Shown: positions 32,183 to 36,813 of the stretch, piece after piece
Numbering within the stretch: position 1 is the stretch's first letter
How the letters are laid out: the number at the start of each line of letters is the position of its first letter
Assembly (NCBI GenBank): GCA_050949745.1
Contig: JBMNGF010000006.1
Location: forward strand, 1 to 36,813
Length of the DNA stretch: 36,813 nucleotides
Source of the DNA: Syntrophaceticus sp050949745
GTDB lineage: Bacteria; Bacillota; DSM-12270; Thermacetogeniales; Thermacetogeniaceae
Reading direction: 5' to 3'
Notes under the pieces: model-generated
The model's input: the letters and a program-made list of their open reading frames with translations, nothing else
Told to the model about the DNA's origin: nothing
The model's database searches: none
Position numbers and translations under genes: made by a program

Positions 32183-32467
32183 ATGCTTTGCAATGTCAGT
32201 TTGCAGATACTACCAAGTGTTCCAGAGGAGCGTCTCTACCAGGTAGTTGACAAGGTAATCGCTCTGATTGAGGAATCTGGCGTGAAGTATGTTGTCGGTC
32301 CAATGGAAACCACCATGGAGGGAGAACTTCACGAACTGCTAGGGATTGTAAAAAAGGCCCAGGAAATATGTATCGCCAATGGAGCTGCACGAGTTGTCTC
32401 TGTAGTAAAGATCGACTATAAGGCTAGTGAAGTGACTATCGATGAGAAAATCCAGAAATATCGCTGA
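32183..32467 (+). CDS. Thiamine-binding protein (MTH1187/YkoF-like)
   Basis: 94 residues, the size of the thiamine-binding (PF01910-type) fold. VSLQILPSV, YVVGPMETTMEGELHELLG and ARVVSVVKIDYKA are the family features. These proteins bind thiamine or its pyrimidine moiety and are encoded with thiamine transporters, as YkoF is in Bacillus. ATG at 32183 has AAAGGAG upstream; an extended frame from 32156 would read through the ribosome site. It overlaps thiX by 26 bases and is the first gene after the riboswitch. Confidence 0.85.
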   Translation: MLCNVSLQILPSVPEERLYQVVDKVIALIEESGVKYVVGPMETTMEGELHELLGIVKKAQEICIANGAARVVSVVKIDYKASEVTIDEKIQKYR

Positions 32468-33215
32468 TATAGGTGTGCCCATATTCTTTATATTTTTGCT
32501 CTTGGTACTATGGGAGCTGATTATCAGGTGGGGAAAGATTCCTGAGTGGATCTTGCCGGGTCCTCTACAGATTATGAAAACATTCGGTGAGACATTACCG
32601 ATGATGCTGGCGCATGCCAAAAGCACTATACTGGAGTGCCTGCTGGGTTTTGCAGCCGCCATCATTTTAGCCTTCATCATCGCCATTGTGATGGATGAGC
32701 TGCCACTGGTGAAAAAGGCATTATATCCACTATTGATCACCTCCCAGACAGTGCCTATTGTCTCTGTTGCTCCACTGTTTATTATTTGGTTTGGTTACGG
32801 GATTTTGCCTAAGGTTTTAGTGGTGATCCTGATGTGCTTTTTTCCTGTGGCCATCAGCCTTTTAGGGGGATTGGCAGCTGTGGACAGAGATTACTTAGAA
32901 CTGTTCAGAACTATGGGAGCTTCCAAAATGGCAATCTTTCGCATGGTAAAGTTCCCCCTCTCTCTACCGGCGTTTTTCTCTGGACTGAAAATATCAGCAT
33001 CCTACAGTGTGATGGGAGCAGTGATCGGGGAGTGGCTCGGTGCTAAAGAGGGTATCGGCTACTATCTGACACTCTCTCAGCGCTCCTATATGGTGGATCG
33101 TGTTTTTGCTGCCATTTTAGCGATTACCATTTTGAGTCTGCTCATCTTTGCTGTGATTGCAGCTGTAGAGAGACTTGTTATACCATGGCACAAACTGAAT
33201 GAGCAGCATCAATAG
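32442..33215 (+). CDS. thiX: ThiX-type ABC permease for thiamine pyrimidine precursor
   Basis: 257 residues with six helices. WILPGPLQIMKTFGETLP after helix 1 and the EAA loop DRDYLELFRTMGASKMAIF are typical of the ABC permeases of the NMT1/taurine/HMP group. The TPP riboswitch and a THI5-like binding protein point to pyrimidine (HMP or FAMP) uptake rather than taurine or nitrate. ATG at 32442 lies within the previous gene, so translation is coupled. Confidence 0.88.
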   Translation: MRKSRNIADIGVPIFFIFLLLVLWELIIRWGKIPEWILPGPLQIMKTFGETLPMMLAHAKSTILECLLGFAAAIILAFIIAIVMDELPLVKKALYPLLITSQTVPIVSVAPLFIIWFGYGILPKVLVVILMCFFPVAISLLGGLAAVDRDYLELFRTMGASKMAIFRMVKFPLSLPAFFSGLKISASYSVMGAVIGEWLGAKEGIGYYLTLSQRSYMVDRVFAAILAITILSLLIFAVIAAVERLVIPWHKLNEQHQ

Positions 33216-33238
33216 ATTTTGAAAGGATGGTTTAAACT

Positions 33239-34234
33239 GTGAAAAAGAGATTTATGATTATAGTGGTCTGTGTTCTTTCTCTTTCCCTATTGTTTCTGGG
33301 AGGGTGTGAACAACAGCAGGAAAGTGCTGAAAAAGTGCAAAATGTGACAGTAATCCTCGATTGGACACCAAATACCAACCATACCGGTGTCTATGTCGCT
33401 CAAAAGATGGGTTATTACGAAGAAGAGGGGCTGGAAGTGGAAATAACCCAACCTGGTGAGGGAACTGCAACCCAGTTGATCGCTGCTGATCAGGGGGATT
33501 TTGGTTTCAGCTACCAGGAGGACCTGACGATTGCCCGCAACCAAGGGCTGCCAGTGAAAGCTCTTGCAGCGGTGATCCAGCACAACACATCAGGGTTTGC
33601 CTCACCAGAGGACAAGGGAATTGAAAGCCCACAAGATTTTGAAGGAAAGATATATGGGGGCTGGGGTTCCCCTGCAGAGGAAGCGATGCTCAAGGCATTG
33701 ATGCAGCAGGTGGGAGCAGACTTTGATACGGTAGAGATGATCAATATCGGGGCCACGGACTTTTTCTCCAGTGTTGAGAAGGATGTGGATTTTACCTGGA
33801 TCTACTGGGGATGGACTGGGGTTGAATCAGAGATAAGAGATATTCCATTGAACTTTATCAAACTGCGGGATTACCATGATGCCCTGAACTTCTATTCGCC
33901 AATCTTGATCGCCAGTGAAAAGACGATCGAAGAAAGACCAGAACTTGTAGAAAAGTTTATGAAGGCAACTGCTAGAGGTTACCAATACTGTATCGAAAAC
34001 CCGGAACAAGCCGGAGAGATACTTTGTGAAAGTGTGCCTGAATTGAATAAAGATCTAGTGATAGAAAGCCAAGAATATCTGGCCGATGAATATCAAAGCG
34101 ATGCTCCCCGCTGGGGTGAAATGTCAGAAGAGAGATGGGAAAAGTATGCTGATTGGATGTACTCCCAAGAATTGATCGATACACCCCTAGAGGCAAAAGA
34201 GGCTTTTACAAATGATTTTTTACCGGAGGACTAG
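33239..34234 (+). CDS. thiY: ThiY-type NMT1/THI5-like substrate-binding lipoprotein
   Basis: 331 residues. The lipobox is LFLGGC (Cys about residue 23). VTVILDWTPNTNHTGVYVAQ and MGYYEEEGLEVEI are hallmark THI5/ThiY motifs; further on SPAEEAMLKALMQQVG and TWIYWGWTG. It binds the aminopyrimidine precursor outside the cell for ThiX and ThiZ. The start is GTG at 33239. It ends three bases before thiZ begins. Confidence 0.92.
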   Translation: MKKRFMIIVVCVLSLSLLFLGGCEQQQESAEKVQNVTVILDWTPNTNHTGVYVAQKMGYYEEEGLEVEITQPGEGTATQLIAADQGDFGFSYQEDLTIARNQGLPVKALAAVIQHNTSGFASPEDKGIESPQDFEGKIYGGWGSPAEEAMLKALMQQVGADFDTVEMINIGATDFFSSVEKDVDFTWIYWGWTGVESEIRDIPLNFIKLRDYHDALNFYSPILIASEKTIEERPELVEKFMKATARGYQYCIENPEQAGEILCESVPELNKDLVIESQEYLADEYQSDAPRWGEMSEERWEKYADWMYSQELIDTPLEAKEAFTNDFLPED

Positions 34235-34237
34235 AGA

Positions 34238-34978
34238 TTGCCCGAAATAATTGTAGATGGAATCAGTAAAACTTTAGGTGGGCTCTTGACACTGGCTGAG
34301 ATTAATATTCAGGCACATAACCAGGAGTTTATCGGTATTTTGGGCCCAAGCGGCTGCGGGAAAAGCACCCTGTTTAACATCATCTCAGGGCTGCTCAAAC
34401 CGGATGCGGGAAGAGTGCTTATCGATGGTAAAGACTTTACAGGAGTCACCGGACAGATGAGCTATATGCACCAAAAGGACCTGCTTTTGCCCTCCTGCAG
34501 CATCCTGGATAATACCAGCATCCCCCTTGTTTTAAAGGGAGTACCTAAGCGAAAAGCGCGGACTATGGCTGCAGAGCATTTTGAACAGTTCGGATTGACA
34601 GGCTTTGAGGATTACTATCCTGCCCAGCTCTCCGGAGGGATGAGACAGAGAGCCGCTCTGCTCAGAACATACCTTTTTTCCAGTGACATCATGCTCCTGG
34701 ATGAGCCTTTCGCCTCACTAGATGCAATAACCAGGAGGAATATGCATATCTGGCTGTTGGATGTACTCAAGAAACTGCATCCCACAATTCTGTTTATTAC
34801 TCATGATGTGGAAGAAGCCCTTTTCCTCTGTGACCGGGTATATGTGCTGTCCAAATGTCCCAGTAAGGTACACCTGGAGGTGGATGTTCCCTTCTGTAGA
34901 CCTGAAAACTCACGGGCTATCACTGATCCCCGATATGGTAAACTGCGGGATGATATACTCGAAGCCTTGGAAGTATAA
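34238..34978 (+). CDS. thiZ: ThiZ-type ABC ATPase
   Basis: 246 residues: Walker A GPSGCGKST, signature LSGGMRQRAALLRT, Walker B IMLLDEPFASLD, and H-loop FITHDVEEA. The order is the nitrate/taurine/HMP ATPase subfamily. TTG at 34238 has GGAGG eight bases upstream. It energises ThiX and is the last gene of the riboswitch-controlled operon. Confidence 0.9.
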   Translation: MPEIIVDGISKTLGGLLTLAEINIQAHNQEFIGILGPSGCGKSTLFNIISGLLKPDAGRVLIDGKDFTGVTGQMSYMHQKDLLLPSCSILDNTSIPLVLKGVPKRKARTMAAEHFEQFGLTGFEDYYPAQLSGGMRQRAALLRTYLFSSDIMLLDEPFASLDAITRRNMHIWLLDVLKKLHPTILFITHDVEEALFLCDRVYVLSKCPSKVHLEVDVPFCRPENSRAITDPRYGKLRDDILEALEV

Positions 34979-34986
34979 AAGAAACA

Positions 34987-35011
34987 GGGCAGGCCAACCA
35001 GAGGCCTGCCC
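34987..35011. terminator. Shared terminator between thiZ and thiN
   Basis: GGGCAGGCC pairs with GGCCTGCCC across a seven-base loop. T-rich sequence follows on the plus strand and CTTTTAT-like sequence on the minus strand, so it can stop both convergent transcripts. Confidence 0.9.
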
Positions 35012-35032
35012 TTCTCTACATTTTTATTTAAG

Positions 35033-35674
35033 TTAAGGCAACTCCCGATAATAGAAAACCGCCAAAATTCCCGAAGCCACACTGACAACTTGCTGACTGT
35101 CGGTGATAATATTGGAAATGCCATACTGCCACAGGCTATCCACTTCGGCGTTTTCCAAGGGGTACTGAAAGCCCTTCAGGGTTACCCCGGAAGCACCGCC
35201 CCCTATAGCCAGCACAGACACTGTTTTTCCTATTTGCCCTGAAAGCTTCAACATGTCCTTAACCAGATAAATGGCCAACATTGGAGAATCAAATTGTGCA
35301 ACTCCGCCCCCTAGGGCAAACTTAGCAGCACTAAAAAGGTTTGAGAGGGTATGATCCAGGCGTGATCCTGTCCCACCCCAGATAGTGATTTGTTCTGCAC
35401 CTAATTGCTCTGCTAATTGTAAAGCGATTTGAGTATCTGTGGGATCCTTTTGTGAAGGATGGCAAAAAAATCGGACACCTTCCCGTTCCATATACATCCT
35501 ATCTTCCTGATCAATAGAATCCATATCTCCTACCGCCCAGTCAGGGGTAATGCCCAGTTTTTTAGCCCAACCCGCACCACCATCCACACATATCACTTTT
35601 TCAAATCCATCTTTGCGCTCTTTATACCAATCAAGGTTTCCATACCCTCCATTTGTCATAACCAATACCTTCAT
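35033..35674 (-). CDS. thiN: Thiamine pyrophosphokinase
   Basis: 213 residues. VICVDGGAGWAKKLGITPDW and VGDMDSID are the ATP/Mg motifs; DPTDTQIALQLAE and IWGGTGSRLDHTLSNL complete the catalytic set (TD and RxDH). It makes TPP, the riboswitch ligand, from thiamine and ATP. ATG at 35674 is chosen because family members begin with a strand like MKVLVMTN; a TTG start at 35704 is also open. No riboswitch precedes it, in keeping with a salvage-end enzyme. It converges on the thiamine operon. Confidence 0.93.
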   Translation of the reverse strand: MKVLVMTNGGYGNLDWYKERKDGFEKVICVDGGAGWAKKLGITPDWAVGDMDSIDQEDRMYMEREGVRFFCHPSQKDPTDTQIALQLAEQLGAEQITIWGGTGSRLDHTLSNLFSAAKFALGGGVAQFDSPMLAIYLVKDMLKLSGQIGKTVSVLAIGGGASGVTLKGFQYPLENAEVDSLWQYGISNIITDSQQVVSVASGILAVFYYRELP

Positions 35675-35754
35675 CACTGCAGCCCCCTTGTAACCATCAC
35701 TCAATACCTACGCTAGATACCTCCGCCCTTATAAAAAGCAAGGAAACCCAATAG

Positions 35755-36813
35755 CTAAACTACCGCACCTGTTCCTCTATAATTATCCTGGAAAGATGCA
35801 GAGCTATACTGTATAGCATTAAAGGTATCCCATACCTTAATAGCAATATATAAATCTACCTGATTATTCATTATATAAAGATCTATATCGAGCAGCTCCT
35901 CAATTTTGCTTATCCGGTAATAAAGAGTATTAACATGAATATGCAATCTATCCGCAGTAGTCTTCATGCTAAATCCGGAATCGAGCAGGGTTCTAACAGT
36001 TGACAATAATGTACAATCACTATCGTGTTTAATAAGCTGACCAAGGTTTTTCATGCAGTAGCTTTTTATCGTCTCCGGAGATTGGGAAAAAATAAAGTTA
36101 TAAATGCCAAGATCACGAAAATGCTGTATAAATTCCTTCTTTCCCATGAGCCTCGATATAGTCAAGGCAACCCGCGCTTCATAGAAACCATTGTACAGCT
36201 TTGCTAATGAATCGGCTTGCCCAATCCCCAGAGAAAAAACTATATTAAAATTATTTTCAATAGAATCTTTAAAATCCACAATTTCTTTTAAATCGAAAAC
36301 TTCATCACCTATTCTCGGAAAAACATTTTCAGAACAAATTGGTAGAAGAACAAGCAAGTGCTTTTCCCAGTGAATACTGATCACATCCAGCATTCTTCTC
36401 CTGAAGTGCTCATAGGAATATGAACAGATTAACTGCCAATCGATTTCTGGTCCTGTTTTTTCTTCTTCAAGCAACAATACTAAATATGGCATATCTAGAT
36501 CCAGTTCACTTTCACTCAGACTTACTATCTCTTTAATACTGGCATTACTTTTCATAAAAAGATATTCAATTAACTTTTTTTCAAACACTTCTTTGTTTTT
36601 GTTTATTTTCGCAAAATAACATTTTATTGCTAATTTTGCTTCCTTCAAAACCGAAAGCGATTTGCAAAGTAAATTCTCCGGCAGATCTTGAATTATAACA
36701 AATACATGAGAATCATTATACTTTATACGGTAATAAAGGGTTTTATTCTTTTTCTGATAATCATAATCCTTTTCAGTGATATGTTTTGGAATATGGATCA
36801 ATTCATCTTCGAT
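35755..36813 (-). CDS. PucR/CdaR-family transcriptional regulator (N-terminus beyond window)
   Basis: The frame is open to the last base, so the start lies outside; the apparent TTG at 36801 is internal. The visible 352 residues include a GGDEF-like middle domain (about residues 120-230, with LVLLLEEE and SLGIGQADSLAKLYNGFYEA) and a C-terminal HTH_30 domain, GFSMKTTADRLHIHVNTLYYRISKIEEL, seen at about 285-312. This family controls purine, sugar-diacid or other catabolic genes. The target is unknown. Confidence 0.88.
   Translation of the reverse strand: MEDELIHIPKHITEKDYDYQKKNKTLYYRIKYNDSHVFVIIQDLPENLLCKSLSVLKEAKLAIKCYFAKINKNKEVFEKKLIEYLFMKSNASIKEIVSLSESELDLDMPYLVLLLEEEKTGPEIDWQLICSYSYEHFRRRMLDVISIHWEKHLLVLLPICSENVFPRIGDEVFDLKEIVDFKDSIENNFNIVFSLGIGQADSLAKLYNGFYEARVALTISRLMGKKEFIQHFRDLGIYNFIFSQSPETIKSYCMKNLGQLIKHDSDCTLLSTVRTLLDSGFSMKTTADRLHIHVNTLYYRISKIEELLDIDLYIMNNQVDLYIAIKVWDTFNAIQYSSASFQDNYRGTGAVV

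Overview
The window looks like a chromosome segment of an anaerobic, spore-forming Firmicute (Clostridia; a Peptococcaceae-like or related lineage is my guess). The reasons are strong AGGAGG-type ribosome binding sites with frequent GTG/TTG starts, spore-coat cotJC sequences, a pterin/corrinoid-type methyltransferase of methylotrophic or acetogenic anaerobes, an iron-sulfur flavoprotein, and a PucR/CdaR-type regulator. No rRNA, tRNA or CRISPR array was seen.

Region 1 (1-13.3 kb) is a mosaic accessory region. Pieces of a spore-coat manganese-catalase gene (cotJC) recur at about 1-208, 4805-4842, 4985-5503, 10583-10650 and 12640-12672, and accessory blocks sit between them. Block one (263-4370, minus strand) is an apparently intact cassette: a secreted 161-residue protein, an ABC ATPase, two paralogous ABC-2 permeases and a membrane-anchored SurA-N-like protein. 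Block two (5834-10260, minus strand) is the wreck of a peptide-modification (RiPP-like) operon. It holds the tail of one radical SAM/SPASM protein, a second radical SAM protein split by an IS256-family element, an ABC ATPase and two small membrane proteins. A 135-bp element with 19-bp inverted repeats (10293-10427) sits beside it. Block three (10.65-13.1 kb) is a gene graveyard: a decapitated and frameshifted FAD oxidoreductase, a NUDIX hydrolase remnant, an intact iron-sulfur flavoprotein, an ExeA/TniB-like ATPase remnant and a broken hicA-like gene.

Region 2 (13.4-25.4 kb) is more ordinary. It has a plus-strand operon of a SAM methyltransferase and a complete peptide/nickel-type ABC importer (lipoprotein, two permeases, fused double ATPase). 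Minus-strand genes follow: mscL, a nitroreductase, a methyltetrahydrofolate-type methyltransferase, a split membrane sensor plus Spo0B-type histidine kinase (frameshifted within its ATPase domain), and azlCD with a strong intrinsic terminator in the leader.

Region 3 (25.6-30.2 kb) is a plus-strand unit of an MMPL/RND exporter, an exported coiled-coil partner and a MarR regulator. A near-consensus promoter upstream carries two copies of a 14-bp palindrome that look like operators.

Region 4 (30.3-36.8 kb) has an EamA/SMR-like protein and an unknown eight-helix membrane protein. Then comes a TPP riboswitch with its terminator in front of a thiamine-precursor uptake operon (thiamine-binding protein, ThiX, ThiY, ThiZ). 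Thiamine pyrophosphokinase (thiN) faces it across a shared terminator. The window ends inside a PucR/CdaR-family regulator.

The best candidates for something undescribed are the secreted-protein/ABC/SurA-like cassette, the cotJC-bounded mosaic organisation, and the unusual radical SAM pair. All functional assignments are by eye from motifs; no database search was run.
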